Part shown: positions 9,037 through 18,667 of the stretch, in pieces
Numbering within the stretch: position 1 is the first letter of the stretch
Layout: every line of letters begins with the position of its first letter
NCBI RefSeq assembly: GCF_009725205.1
Contig: NZ_WNZY01000005.1
Location: 62,001 to 126,000 of the forward strand
Length of the DNA stretch: 64,000 nucleotides
Reading direction: 5' to 3'
Source: Paenibacillus timonensis
Lineage (GTDB): Bacteria; Bacillota; Bacilli; Paenibacillales; Paenibacillaceae
Translations under genes and position numbers: made by a program
The notes under the pieces: generated by a model
Seen by the model: only the letters and a program-made list of their open reading frames with translations
What the model was told of the DNA's origin: nothing
Databases searched by the model: none

Positions 9037-9771
9037 ATGATCAGAGTCAACCACTTGCTGAAATCAGTGGATGGGAATAAAAAGAAGGTACTCCGCGACA
9101 TCACCGTCCAGTTTGGTGCAGGGGAAATGATCGGGGTAGTCGGAGCGAGCGGCAGTGGAAAAAGCACGCTTCTTCGCTGCTTAGCGTTGCGCGAACGGTG
9201 GAACCGGGGAGATTATACGTGGAATGGGGATAAGGTGATCGAAGGCGGCGGAAGCGGCTCGCAGAAATACCGTTCCCAATGCGCGTATCTCGAACAGAAC
9301 CCGTCGATGTATCCCGAAAAAACCGCGCTGAAGAACGTCCTGATCGGACAAGCGGGGCAAACCCCGCTGCTGCGCCGATTAACCGGAATGGTTCGGTCTG
9401 ATGATTACATGGGAGCGATGGACGAGCTGGAGAAATACGGTCTGCTTGACAAAGCCCATGTCAAAGCCGGTAAGCTGAGCGGTGGTGAACGACAACGCGT
9501 GGCGATCTGCCGAGCGCTGGTTCACGGAGCGAGCTTTCTTGCTGCGGACGAGCCCGTGATCGGCCTTGATCCCAAGTCGGCGGAGCGGGTGTTGGAGACG
9601 CTGAAAGACCTCTGCACGCAGCAGAACAAGATCGTGATTGCGGCGCTGCCGTTGGAATTGGCGGAGCGTTACTGTACGCGAATCTGGGGACTCCATCAGG
9701 GGGAACTTAAGCTTGACGTATCCGGTCGTCGCTTGACACCGGAAGATAAACGCCTAATTGATCTGGCATGA
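9037..9771 (+). CDS. Orphan ABC transporter ATPase (PhnC-like) lacking the H-loop histidine
   Basis: 244-residue ATP-binding subunit with Walker A GASGSGKST, Q-loop YLEQNP, signature LSGGERQRVA, Walker B FLAADEP and D-loop GLDP. The sequence resembles phosphonate/PhnC-type ATPases. The switch position that is normally His (as in xxLHQ) reads AALPLELA, so the catalytic His seems replaced by Pro. No permease or periplasmic-type binding protein lies next to it, and its stop overlaps the start of a lipoprotein gene (ATGA). It may be a regulatory or degenerate ATPase rather than a transport motor. ATG follows AGAAGGAG. Confidence 0.8.
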   Translation: MIRVNHLLKSVDGNKKKVLRDITVQFGAGEMIGVVGASGSGKSTLLRCLALRERWNRGDYTWNGDKVIEGGGSGSQKYRSQCAYLEQNPSMYPEKTALKNVLIGQAGQTPLLRRLTGMVRSDDYMGAMDELEKYGLLDKAHVKAGKLSGGERQRVAICRALVHGASFLAADEPVIGLDPKSAERVLETLKDLCTQQNKIVIAALPLELAERYCTRIWGLHQGELKLDVSGRRLTPEDKRLIDLA

Positions 9772-11042
9772 AACGAGTGATGAGGATGTTCACCAAAAGG
9801 AGGTTAACCGCTTGGGCGGGAGCTTGTTTGCTCTTGATCCTGAGCGGCTGCAGTTTTATAAGCGATCCCAAATCGTTAATGCAAACCCCGCAGCTCTCCA
9901 CGGATCGCGCATCGCTGATCAGTGTCATCAAGGCGGAGTTGAAAGGCGGAGAAATCGTCTCGCCGCGAGATGTCCGCAACATCAGCTCGATCCGGACGCC
10001 CGATCTGAACAACGACGGGATTAAAGAAGCGGTGGTGTTCTATGAAACGCCGGATGAAGCGGTGCGGATTCACGGGATGATCCTGGAGCATCAGGGGAAC
10101 TCCTGGGTGCTGAAGGTACGATTCGACGGCGAGGGCCAGGTGCTCGAAACGTTTGATCTGCTTGACTTGAACGGCGACGGCAAACTAGAGATCATCACGG
10201 GCTTCTCCAGTGGTTCCGAGGAACTTCAAAAAGGGTTAACCGTATATACTTACGATGGTACTGAAGTCGAGAAGGCGATCGCGCTGCCTTATCATTATTT
10301 TATGGTAGACGATTTGAATAAGGACGAGATCCCGGACATTACGGTCGTGAATTTGAAGCGGGAGCAATATGCGACGGTAACGACTTACCAATATGACGGA
10401 TCTTTTAAAGAATTGAGCCATCTGGAACTCGACGATCCCATCAGCGAGTACTATAATGCGGTCAGCGGGAATATCACGCGAAACCTCAAAGGGATAATTC
10501 TTGATGCTACCGTCGGAACCCACTCCGCTTTCTCAACGGTGATCGTCATGAAGGAAGGGCAGCTTATCAATTTGCTTCCTTCGCAAGATATGACGTTAAA
10601 GGGATACCCAATCCTCAGCGGGGATGTTAATAACGACGGCCTGCTGGAGATCGGCATGCTGGAGAAGCCGAAGGGCTGGGAATATATTTCATTCGATGAA
10701 ATTCCATGGCTGTTTTCGTATTATCAATGGGAGGAGAAAGAGGGTCTCAAATTCGTGATGCAGCAGTACATGGATATGGCCGGACGTTTTTACTTCAACT
10801 TCCCGAAAGAATGGCAAGGGAATGTGACAATCGATACGAAATCGGACAAAAACGAGCACTTGATTTTTGTCAAAACCGACACGAACGAACCGGTCGCAGA
10901 GATTCGCTTCTTCACACTGTCGGAATGGGAACGGAACAAAACGGATTGGGATCTGCTCGCGCGGGACGCCGATAAGGTCATCGGGTTCCTCAGCCATACG
11001 GATTTGAAGGTTAATAAAGGCGAGACGGAGATCAAGCGTTAA
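9768..11042 (+). CDS. Lipoprotein with FG-GAP/VCBS-like repeats
   Basis: 424 residues. The lipoprotein signal ends LLLILSGC. The mature part holds at least four DxNxDG-type loops (DLNNDGIKEAV, DLNGDGKLEII, DLNKDEIPDIT, DVNNDGLLEIG), typical of Ca-binding FG-GAP/VCBS beta-propeller blades. The protein is anchored outside the membrane and could act as a sensor or binding protein. Its ATG overlaps the end of the ATPase gene and the two-component genes follow after 29 bp, so it may feed a signal to that kinase. A start at ATG 9780 or 9786 is possible. Confidence 0.75.
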   Translation: MKRVMRMFTKRRLTAWAGACLLLILSGCSFISDPKSLMQTPQLSTDRASLISVIKAELKGGEIVSPRDVRNISSIRTPDLNNDGIKEAVVFYETPDEAVRIHGMILEHQGNSWVLKVRFDGEGQVLETFDLLDLNGDGKLEIITGFSSGSEELQKGLTVYTYDGTEVEKAIALPYHYFMVDDLNKDEIPDITVVNLKREQYATVTTYQYDGSFKELSHLELDDPISEYYNAVSGNITRNLKGIILDATVGTHSAFSTVIVMKEGQLINLLPSQDMTLKGYPILSGDVNNDGLLEIGMLEKPKGWEYISFDEIPWLFSYYQWEEKEGLKFVMQQYMDMAGRFYFNFPKEWQGNVTIDTKSDKNEHLIFVKTDTNEPVAEIRFFTLSEWERNKTDWDLLARDADKVIGFLSHTDLKVNKGETEIKR

Positions 11043-11071
11043 GCCGTTTTTTTGAAGAGGGGGCAAGCAAA

Positions 11072-11770
11072 TTGAGTAAAGTGCTGATTTTGGAGGACGA
11101 AGAGTCTATCCGCAGTTTTATCGTCATTAACTTGAAACGCAACGGCTTTGATGTCCTTGAGGCAGCGGACGGCAATGAAGCGTTAAGCAAGCTGCAGAGT
11201 GTCCCAGACATCGACATCGCTCTCCTCGATGTGATGGTGCCGGGGATTGACGGGTTTGAGGTGTGCCGCCGCATCCGCGAGACGAACGAACGGATCGGGA
11301 TTATTTTTCTAACGGCCAAAGTACAGGAGCAGGATAAGGTGTACGCCTTGTCCGTCGGCGCGGATGATCACGTCAGCAAGCCGTTTAGCCCAACCGAGTT
11401 GATCGCACGGATCCAGTCCTTGCTGCGCCGAGTGAACGTTTACCGTGAGAGCAGTGCGAAGGTCACATTTACCTCCGGACCATTTACGCTGGATTTAATC
11501 TCTAAACAGTTCAAGAAGAACGGTCAGCTGATCGAGCTGACTCCAACCGAGTTTTCGTTGATCCAATTCTTCCTGGAGAAGGAGAATACGCCGCTCAGCC
11601 GCGATTTGCTCCTGGATCATGTGTGGGGCAAGGAGTATATGGGCGATCCGAAGATCGTGGACGTGAACATTCGCCGTTTGCGGCAAAAAATCGAAACCAA
11701 TCCGTCCGAACCGGCTTTCCTGCAAACCGTGTGGGGGCACGGTTATAAGTGGAAAGGCGAGGGACAATGA
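11072..11770 (+). CDS. OmpR/PhoB-family response regulator
   Basis: 232 residues: receiver domain with phospho-acceptor Asp near residue 53 (ALLDVMVPGIDG) and conserved Lys in SKPFSP, followed by a C-terminal winged-helix DNA-binding domain (LTPTEFSLIQFF ... VDVNIRRLRQKIE ... VWGHGYKW). TTG start after GAAGAGGGGG. The stop overlaps the start of the kinase gene (ATGA), so the pair is translated together. Targets are unknown; the preceding ATPase and lipoprotein genes are candidates. Confidence 0.92.
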   Translation: MSKVLILEDEESIRSFIVINLKRNGFDVLEAADGNEALSKLQSVPDIDIALLDVMVPGIDGFEVCRRIRETNERIGIIFLTAKVQEQDKVYALSVGADDHVSKPFSPTELIARIQSLLRRVNVYRESSAKVTFTSGPFTLDLISKQFKKNGQLIELTPTEFSLIQFFLEKENTPLSRDLLLDHVWGKEYMGDPKIVDVNIRRLRQKIETNPSEPAFLQTVWGHGYKWKGEGQ

Positions 11771-13209
11771 TCAAGAAAGGGATTGGGCGGCAAATCGTCT
11801 TACACTATTTCATCGTCGTATTCGTAACCTTGTTTATGGTGGAGGTCATTTTTACGCTGGCCATTCGCATGTACTATTACGATACGATCTATAACCATAT
11901 GTCCAATCATTCGATGTGGGCTTCCGATTACTTTCAGAAGTTCGTCCGGCTGAATGCGGAAGGGGATCCGGACTATTTTACGGAGATGCTGCGTACCTTT
12001 GAGCTCGATAACACGGAACTGATGATTCTGGATCGCAGCGGCGAGGTCAAGGCGAGCACCAACGCATTCCAAGCGGACAAAGCGATACAAACCAGCGATG
12101 TTCCGCAAGCGTTAGCAGGCAGCGTCGGGAAGTGGATTGGGCGTCAGACAGCGACCGGGGAATTGGTTATGGCTGTTTCGAGACCGTTGCAAATTCAAGG
12201 GCAAACGCAATATATCGTCCGCTACGTCACTTCGATGGAGTCGGTGAATTCCAAGCTGTTGAATTTAACGTTTATGTCCATTGCCGTTTCGGCAGCCGTA
12301 CTGGCTTTGGTTACGCTGTTTAGTATCGGCTTGGCCAATTCGATCGTCAGACCCATTAATAATATCCGTGCGGTATCGGCACAGATGGCCAGAGGCAAAT
12401 TCGATGCGCGAATCAAGGGGAATTATCGATATGAATTGGGCGAGTTGGCTTCGACCCTAAATTATATGGCCGAAGAGATTGTTCGCAGCAATCAGATCAA
12501 GGACGATTTCATTTCCTCGATTTCGCATGAGTTACGCACGCCGCTGACAGGCATTAAAGGTTGGAGCGAAACATTAACCTCCGGCGGCTTCGATCCAGAG
12601 GAAACGAAAATTGGGATGGGGATCATCGCCAAGGAAACGGATCGCTTAATCGGTCTCGTCGAAGAGATCCTTGATTTCTCGAAATTGCAATCCAATGAAA
12701 TGAAGCTGGTGATCGGCGAGGTGAACCTCAAGGAACTGCTTCAGGAAACGATGTTGAATGTCTGGGCCAAGGCGGAGCAGAAGCAAATTCAATTGAAACT
12801 CGAGGACAAAACCGAGGGCAGCGCTATCGTCAGCGGGGACGGCAACCGCTTGAAGCAGGTGTTCCTGAATGTGGTGGACAATGCCATTAAATTCTCCCAT
12901 GAGCAAAGCTGGATCCATCTCGTCATTAGCCGCGTGGAGAACGAACGTGTGCGGGTCGAAGTCATCGATACCGGGATCGGCATCAGCGAGGAGTATCTGA
13001 ACAAGGTGAAAGATCGATTCTTCCAGGTGAATCACCAGGGAGGCGGTACCGGGCTGGGACTGGCGATCAGTCAGCAGTTGGTTGAACTGCATCATGGGGC
13101 AATGGAGATTCATAGCGAATTAGGCGTCGGGACAACCGTGTCGGTCACGTTGCCGCTGCTCAGTGACAATCAAACCAAAGGCACTCCGGTCGGGACGCAG
13201 ACCCAGTGA
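11767..13209 (+). CDS. Membrane sensor histidine kinase (partner of the OmpR-type regulator)
   Basis: 480 residues: TM1 near residues 11-36, an extracytoplasmic sensor loop of about 140 residues, TM2 near 165-195, HAMP, then HisKA with the phospho-His near residue 254 (SISHELRTPLTG). HATPase_c has N box VVDNAIKFS, G1 DTGIGIS and G2 GGGTGLGLAISQQ. All catalytic boxes are intact. It starts at ATG 11767 inside the regulator's stop codon. Expected to autophosphorylate and pass phosphate to that regulator. Confidence 0.92.
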   Translation: MIKKGIGRQIVLHYFIVVFVTLFMVEVIFTLAIRMYYYDTIYNHMSNHSMWASDYFQKFVRLNAEGDPDYFTEMLRTFELDNTELMILDRSGEVKASTNAFQADKAIQTSDVPQALAGSVGKWIGRQTATGELVMAVSRPLQIQGQTQYIVRYVTSMESVNSKLLNLTFMSIAVSAAVLALVTLFSIGLANSIVRPINNIRAVSAQMARGKFDARIKGNYRYELGELASTLNYMAEEIVRSNQIKDDFISSISHELRTPLTGIKGWSETLTSGGFDPEETKIGMGIIAKETDRLIGLVEEILDFSKLQSNEMKLVIGEVNLKELLQETMLNVWAKAEQKQIQLKLEDKTEGSAIVSGDGNRLKQVFLNVVDNAIKFSHEQSWIHLVISRVENERVRVEVIDTGIGISEEYLNKVKDRFFQVNHQGGGTGLGLAISQQLVELHHGAMEIHSELGVGTTVSVTLPLLSDNQTKGTPVGTQTQ

Positions 13210-13246
13210 TAAACCAACTGATCGTTTGGTAGAGGAGGGACCTACA

Positions 13247-13789
13247 TTGAATAAATTGATCGATACACTGGAAACGGCTCAGGGTATATTCAACGTTTCT
13301 TTAGCTGGAGAAGATGATTTGGAAGAGGTTCGGCGGATTTTGGTTGAGGCCGCTAGCTGGATGCAAGAGAACGGGGTTAAGCAATGGAATCCGCAGCAAT
13401 TCACGCCGGAGGTGATTCGGTCGTATTACGAAATGCGGGAGATTTACCTGCTGCATGCCGAAGGAGAAGTGGCGGCGATGTTTACCTTGCAGGACTCCGA
13501 CCCGGACTACTGGGGGGAACGAAATGTCCCCGGATACAGCTATTTGCACCGACTGACGATCCGTTTGCCATACCGTGGGCGCGGGCTAGGCGGCGACCTA
13601 TTGCGCTATGCAGCCAAGCGGTCCAAATCACTGCAGCGCACCGGCTTACGGCTGGATTGTTGGAACCAGAACCTGAAGCTAAACCGATTGTACCAAAGCC
13701 TGGGGTTTCAACCCCAAGGAACGGGTAGCTTAAACGGGCGCGAGTTTAATTTATATCAATTGGATTCCGATTTATTTTTACAAAGCTAA
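13247..13789 (+). CDS. GNAT-family N-acetyltransferase
   Basis: 180-residue acetyltransferase with the acetyl-CoA binding motif A region LTIRLPYRGRGLGGDLLRYA and a C-terminal LYQSLGFQPQG. The start TTG 13247 lies 7 nt after AGAGGAGGG, just beyond the kinase stop; upstream in-frame sequence overlaps the kinase gene and is not needed. It is the last gene of the ATPase-lipoprotein-two-component unit. The substrate (amine or protein) is unknown. Confidence 0.85.
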   Translation: MNKLIDTLETAQGIFNVSLAGEDDLEEVRRILVEAASWMQENGVKQWNPQQFTPEVIRSYYEMREIYLLHAEGEVAAMFTLQDSDPDYWGERNVPGYSYLHRLTIRLPYRGRGLGGDLLRYAAKRSKSLQRTGLRLDCWNQNLKLNRLYQSLGFQPQGTGSLNGREFNLYQLDSDLFLQS

Positions 13790-13823
13790 CGACAAGATGT
13801 CGGTACTAAGGTATGCCAAAAGA

Positions 13824-13866
13824 GGCCGCCCTCGAAAGATCTTCTCTAGATTCTTTCGAAGCGGCC
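13824..13866. terminator. Bidirectional terminator between the GNAT gene and glgC
   Basis: Long hairpin: GGCCGC and TCGAAAGA on the left pair with TCTTTCGA and GCGGCC on the right. It serves two converging transcription units. Confidence 0.8.
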
Positions 13867-13877
13867 CCTTTGTCATG

Positions 13878-15098
13878 TCAGGAGAGCAAACCCTCGGCCC
13901 GTAGCCGAGGAGCGTTGTCGTAGACCTCCTGAAGCAAACGGGACGGTTGAGGCCGATTCATCGGCTTCGCATACACAGTCTCGTATGGCGCGATAACGTT
14001 GATTTCTGCGGGTTCTGCTTTGATGATTGCCCCATCCTTGACGACGGCTCCTTCGCCGATGATGGCTCGCTCGATCTGGACGTTGCGGCCAATTTTGGCA
14101 CCAGGCATGATGATGCTGTCTTTAATGCGAGAATACCGACCGATTTCCGTTCCGCCGAAGATCACCGAACGTTCTGCGAATCCTTCGAGGGAACAATGAT
14201 CATGGACGAGAGAGTGGGGCGCTAGGGTGTTGCGTTTTTTGCCAAACCCCTGAAGGCCCGGCCGCTCTCGCGTAAACATTGGCCAATCCTCCCGATGAAG
14301 CTTCCATTCGGATGATTCGGCGAGCAAATCCATATGCGCTTCCCACAGACTTTGAACGGTTCCCACATCTCGCCAATATCCCTGAAACTCATAAGCATGC
14401 AGCGGTTCACTTCCCGCCAGCATTTTCGGAATCAAATCCTTGCCGAAGTCATGGCTGGAGTGGGGATTGGCCGCATCTTCCTCCAACTGTCGCTTCAGGA
14501 AATCCCACTCGAATAAATAGATCCCCATGGAAGCAAGATTGCTGGTTGGTTGCGGAGGTTTCTCCGCGAATTCGGTGATGCGGTTCCGTTCATCCCTGGA
14601 CATAACCCCAAAGCGATGGGCTTCTTCCCAGGGCACTGGCATCACAGAAATCGTTGCTTTGGCTTGGTGATTCAGGTGAAACTCCAGCATGCGACGGTAG
14701 TCCATATGATAAATATGGTCTCCCGAAAGGATAAGGACGTATTTGGGCGAATGGCCGTCGACGAATGCCATGTTCTTGTAAATGGCGTCCGCCGTTCCCG
14801 CATATTCCTCCACACCTTCCCGGAACGCGGGCAGTAAAGTGATCCCGCCGTCCTCCGAGTGCGTTAGCTTCCAGGGTTCGCCTTCGCCGATATGCTCGTG
14901 AAGCGAAGCTGCTTCGTATTGCGTGAGCACGCCAATCGTATCGATCCCTGAATTCACGCAGTTGCTGAGAGGAAAATCGATGATCCGGTATTGTCCGCCA
15001 AAGTGCACGGCCGGTTTCGCCTGCTTGGTGGTCAGCGGAGACAAGCGCCGTCCTTCCCCGCCTGCAAGAAGCATGGCAATACAGTCCTTTTTCCTCAT
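13878..15098 (-). CDS. glgC: Glucose-1-phosphate adenylyltransferase GlgC
   Basis: Makes ADP-glucose from glucose-1-phosphate and ATP, the committed step of bacterial glycogen synthesis. The 406-residue protein has the nucleotidyltransferase signature [15 protein letters not shown], the loop [20 protein letters not shown], and a C-terminal left-handed beta-helix (repeats such as [21 protein letters not shown]). Start ATG 15098 follows GGGAGGG; the frame stays open upstream without a better ribosome site. It is transcribed divergently from glgB-glgA. No GlgD-type partner subunit lies next to it. Confidence 0.93.
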   Translation of the reverse strand: MRKKDCIAMLLAGGEGRRLSPLTTKQAKPAVHFGGQYRIIDFPLSNCVNSGIDTIGVLTQYEAASLHEHIGEGEPWKLTHSEDGGITLLPAFREGVEEYAGTADAIYKNMAFVDGHSPKYVLILSGDHIYHMDYRRMLEFHLNHQAKATISVMPVPWEEAHRFGVMSRDERNRITEFAEKPPQPTSNLASMGIYLFEWDFLKRQLEEDAANPHSSHDFGKDLIPKMLAGSEPLHAYEFQGYWRDVGTVQSLWEAHMDLLAESSEWKLHREDWPMFTRERPGLQGFGKKRNTLAPHSLVHDHCSLEGFAERSVIFGGTEIGRYSRIKDSIIMPGAKIGRNVQIERAIIGEGAVVKDGAIIKAEPAEINVIAPYETVYAKPMNRPQPSRLLQEVYDNAPRLRAEGLLS

Positions 15099-15280
15099 TT
15101 CATTTCCCTCCCGTATGTTTTTGACTGTGTAGCACATACATTAAAGGATATAATGTAGTTGGAATAAATTATGGAAAACGAACGAAAATATTACATCATT
15201 TCATTGTAAATACTGAAATTTTTTTTGAATTTCTAATGTTTCTTGAATTCTTTTCATATCATGTAAAGGCGGTGACATAT

Positions 15281-17212
15281 TTGTTCGATTCCGGGTCCGA
15301 ATCTTCATGGGCTTCTGCTGTATCCCCGATGGATATTTATTTGTTCTGCGAAGGGACGCTTTATCAAAGCTACCGCACGTTTGGCGCTCATCCCGCAGTC
15401 GAAGGGGAGAGACGCGGTGTCCGCTTTACCGTCTGGGCCCCGAATGCATGCCAAGTCGCCGTTGTCGCCGACTGGAACGGTTGGAAGGGGACGCGTGATG
15501 TACTATATAAGATACCCGATTCGGGGATTTGGACTCGTTTTTTTCCGGATGTTCAGGTTGGAAGTTTTTACAAGTTCGCGATTACCGGACCGAATGGGGA
15601 GACCTGTTACAAAGCGGACCCCTATGCCTTCTACGCCGAAGTGAGGCCGAATACGGCTTCAATCGTCACCTCGCTGAATCATTACGAATGGGGTGACGGT
15701 AATTGGATTCAAAACCGGAGCGCTCCTTACGGACAACCCCTAAACATTTATGAGTTGCATTTTGGCACTTGGAAACAACGGTCCGACGGAACGTATTACT
15801 CCTATCGAGAAATGGCCGATTTGTTAATTCCTTATGTGAAAAATATGGGATACACTCATATCGAAATCATGCCGCTTTGCGAGCACCCGTATGATTTATC
15901 CTGGGGATATCAGGCTACCGGGTATTTTGCACCGACCAGTCGATACGGCGAGCCGCAGGATTTGATGCATTTCGTGGATCGTTGTCATCAGTCCGGGATC
16001 GGCGTGCTGCTCGATTGGGTGCCGGGTCATTTTACGAAGGACGATCATGGCTTGCGTCTTTTTGATGGAACGCCGCTGTATGAATATACGGACCCGGCAA
16101 AGGCGGAGAAACCTGGATGGGGAACGCTCAGTTTTGACTTTAGTAAACCGGAAGTTCGTTCTTTTTTAATCTCGAGTGCGATATATTGGCTTGAAATGTT
16201 TCATTTTGACGGGCTCAGAGTGGATGCCGTCACCAGTATGATCCGGCTCGATTTCGAGAAACCTTCCTGGGCGGCAGCGCGTAATGAACACGGCGGCAGC
16301 GAGAATCTGGAGGCGATCGATTTCCTGCGGCAATTAAATACCGCGGTATTTCGCTATTTCCCGCATGCCTTGATGATGGCCGAAGAGTCCAGCGCTTGGC
16401 CGATGGTTACGGCACCCGCGCACCACGGCGGTCTCGGATTTAATTACAAATGGAATATGGGCTGGATGAACGACACGCTGGATTATTTCGAAACCCCATT
16501 TGAAGAGAGGCCTAATCGCCATCATCTGCTTACGTTTCCAATCTGGTATACCTATTCGGAGAACTTCACGCTGCCGTTATCCCATGACGAGGTCGTGCAT
16601 GGCAAAAAATCGCTGCTGGATAAAATGCCAGGCACTTATGAACAAAAATTTGCCGGACTTCGCCTGTTGCTTGGGTATCAGCTGACCACTCCGGGGAAAA
16701 AACTGATATTTATGGGCGGTGAATTTGGTCAATTTATCGAATGGCGGGATCAGGGTGAACTGGATTGGTTTCTGCTTGAATATGAGGCTCACCGGAACGT
16801 TCAAAGCTATTGCCAGGCGTTAAACCGTTTCTATCGGCAGGAACGGGCGCTTTGGGAGCTGGATCATGAGCCCGAGGGGTATCAGTGGATCATCCCGGAC
16901 GACGACAAGCAAAGCGTAATAGCTTATGTGCGAAAAGGAATAGAACCGCAAGATTGGCTGCTTGTGATGCTGAATTATCAGCCCGTGGAAAGAACCGGTT
17001 ACCGTGTTGGCGTTCCGCTGCCAGGACGATACGAACTTGCTTTCAATAGCGATGATGCTATTTTCGGCGGATCAGGCGACCTGCAGCCAGAGCCAGCGCT
17101 CAGTGAAGGAACGCCTTGGAACGGGCAATCCCAAAGCATAATCGTTACGCTTCCTCCGCTGAGCCTGACGGTATGGAAGCGCCAAGTGCCAAGAAGGAGG
17201 GCGAAAGGATGA
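15281..17212 (+). CDS. glgB: 1,4-alpha-glucan branching enzyme GlgB
   Basis: Adds alpha-1,6 branches to glycogen. 643 residues: an N-terminal CBM48-type domain (FGAHPAVEGERRGVRFTVWAP), then a GH13 barrel with catalytic Asp in FDGLRVDAVTSM, Glu in MMAEESSAW, and the HD pair in LPLSHDEVVHGK. The start is taken as TTG 15281 after AAAGGCGGTG; the frame is open from 15236 but that stretch lacks a ribosome site. Its stop overlaps the glgA start, so the two are coupled. Confidence 0.93.
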   Translation: MFDSGSESSWASAVSPMDIYLFCEGTLYQSYRTFGAHPAVEGERRGVRFTVWAPNACQVAVVADWNGWKGTRDVLYKIPDSGIWTRFFPDVQVGSFYKFAITGPNGETCYKADPYAFYAEVRPNTASIVTSLNHYEWGDGNWIQNRSAPYGQPLNIYELHFGTWKQRSDGTYYSYREMADLLIPYVKNMGYTHIEIMPLCEHPYDLSWGYQATGYFAPTSRYGEPQDLMHFVDRCHQSGIGVLLDWVPGHFTKDDHGLRLFDGTPLYEYTDPAKAEKPGWGTLSFDFSKPEVRSFLISSAIYWLEMFHFDGLRVDAVTSMIRLDFEKPSWAAARNEHGGSENLEAIDFLRQLNTAVFRYFPHALMMAEESSAWPMVTAPAHHGGLGFNYKWNMGWMNDTLDYFETPFEERPNRHHLLTFPIWYTYSENFTLPLSHDEVVHGKKSLLDKMPGTYEQKFAGLRLLLGYQLTTPGKKLIFMGGEFGQFIEWRDQGELDWFLLEYEAHRNVQSYCQALNRFYRQERALWELDHEPEGYQWIIPDDDKQSVIAYVRKGIEPQDWLLVMLNYQPVERTGYRVGVPLPGRYELAFNSDDAIFGGSGDLQPEPALSEGTPWNGQSQSIIVTLPPLSLTVWKRQVPRRRAKG

Positions 17213-18639
17213 AGATCTTATTTGCCGCGGCAGAAGTCGCACCATTCATCAAAACCGGAGGTTTGGCCGACGTGATCGGCGCTTTGCCGAAGGCGTTGAT
17301 TGAGGCTGGTCATGACGTGAGGATTGTTATGCCAAGATACCGCGAGCTGCCGCAAGTATATCGTGAACGTTTGGAGCATCTAGGTACCGGTGAAGTTCCG
17401 GTCGGTTGGCGGAACAAGTATGGCGGCGTTTCTCGACTGATCTGGGAAGGGATCCCCGTGTACATGATCGATAATGAGGATTATTATGGCAGGGAAGGGG
17501 TTTATGGGCATTGGGATGATGGCGAACGGTTTGCGTTCTTGGATCGTGCCGTGCTCGAGCTGCTTCCGCTGATCGGGTTCGTTCCGGATGTGATCCATTG
17601 CCATGACTGGCATACGGCGATGATTCCGCTGCTTCTGAGGGAGCATTACCACAATCGGCCGGAATACCGGAACATTCGAACTGTCTATACGGTACATAAT
17701 TTGCTGTACCAGGGGATTTTTCCGGAAGGGGTGCTGGGGGATTTGCTAGGGCTCCCTTGGGATTATTTCACGCCAGACGGGGTGGAGTACTACGGCAACG
17801 TCAGCTTCATGAAAGCCGGTCTCGTCTATGCCGACCATGTGACAACGGTGAGTCCGACTTATGCGGAGGAGATCAAGACCGAGCATTACGGCTACGGGTT
17901 GGACGGCTTGCTTCGCTCGCTGGGCGGACGGTTATCGGGAATCGTGAACGGGATCGATGCTCGGGCCTACGACCCGGAGACGGATCTGGAGCTATTTGCT
18001 CGCTACGGCCGCAGTCTGGAGCAGAAGAGAGCCAATAAACCGATACTCCAGCGGGAACTCGGGTTGCCGGAAGCACCGGAAACGCCGCTTGTTTCGATGG
18101 TCACCCGTCTGGTCGAACCCAAAGGACTGGATTTAGTCACTCGGGTGCTGGATGAATGGCTAAGCGAAAATGAGGTTCAATTCGTGCTGCTGGGCACAGG
18201 GGATCGCGCTTATGAAGACTGGTTCCGGGAAGCGGCAACCCGTCACCCGGGAAAGCTGGCGGTCCAAATTAAATTTAGCGACGCGTTGTCCCGACGCATC
18301 TACGCCGGCAGCGATTTGTTCCTTATGCCTTCGCGGTTCGAGCCTTGCGGGATCAGTCAATTGCTGGCGCTCCGATACGGAACGATCCCCGTCGTGCGGG
18401 AAACCGGAGGTTTGAACGATACGGTGCAGTCCTATAACGAGTTTACGGGAGAAGGCAACGGCTTCTCATTCCGCAATTACAACGCACATGACATGCTGCA
18501 TACGCTGCGCAGGGCGTTGTCCTTTTATCATAAGCCCGAGCATTGGAGCCAGATTACAGCGAATGCCTTTGCCGGCGATTACGGATGGGATGCCTCGGCT
18601 CAGCAATATATCCAAATTTACGAAAGCCTAAAGAAATAG
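17209..18639 (+). CDS. glgA: Glycogen synthase GlgA (ADP-glucose type, GT5)
   Basis: Elongates alpha-1,4-glucan from ADP-glucose. 476 residues with the N-terminal KTGGLADVIGALPKAL loop that binds ADP-glucose and the C-terminal GT-B site MPSRFEPCGISQLLALRYG. Start ATG 17209 overlaps the glgB stop (ATGA) and follows AAGAAGGAGGG. glgC provides its substrate but is on the other strand. No glgP phosphorylase is present here. Confidence 0.95.
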   Translation: MKILFAAAEVAPFIKTGGLADVIGALPKALIEAGHDVRIVMPRYRELPQVYRERLEHLGTGEVPVGWRNKYGGVSRLIWEGIPVYMIDNEDYYGREGVYGHWDDGERFAFLDRAVLELLPLIGFVPDVIHCHDWHTAMIPLLLREHYHNRPEYRNIRTVYTVHNLLYQGIFPEGVLGDLLGLPWDYFTPDGVEYYGNVSFMKAGLVYADHVTTVSPTYAEEIKTEHYGYGLDGLLRSLGGRLSGIVNGIDARAYDPETDLELFARYGRSLEQKRANKPILQRELGLPEAPETPLVSMVTRLVEPKGLDLVTRVLDEWLSENEVQFVLLGTGDRAYEDWFREAATRHPGKLAVQIKFSDALSRRIYAGSDLFLMPSRFEPCGISQLLALRYGTIPVVRETGGLNDTVQSYNEFTGEGNGFSFRNYNAHDMLHTLRRALSFYHKPEHWSQITANAFAGDYGWDASAQQYIQIYESLKK

Positions 18640-18662
18640 CGGACGTTTACGTCCGCTTTTCC
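18638..18662 (+). terminator. Terminator of the glgBA operon
   Basis: 8-bp stem (AGCGGACG with CGTCCGCT) followed by TTTTCCTTTT. It lies in the short gap before the convergent glycoside hydrolase gene. Confidence 0.8.
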
Positions 18663-18667
18663 TTTTG

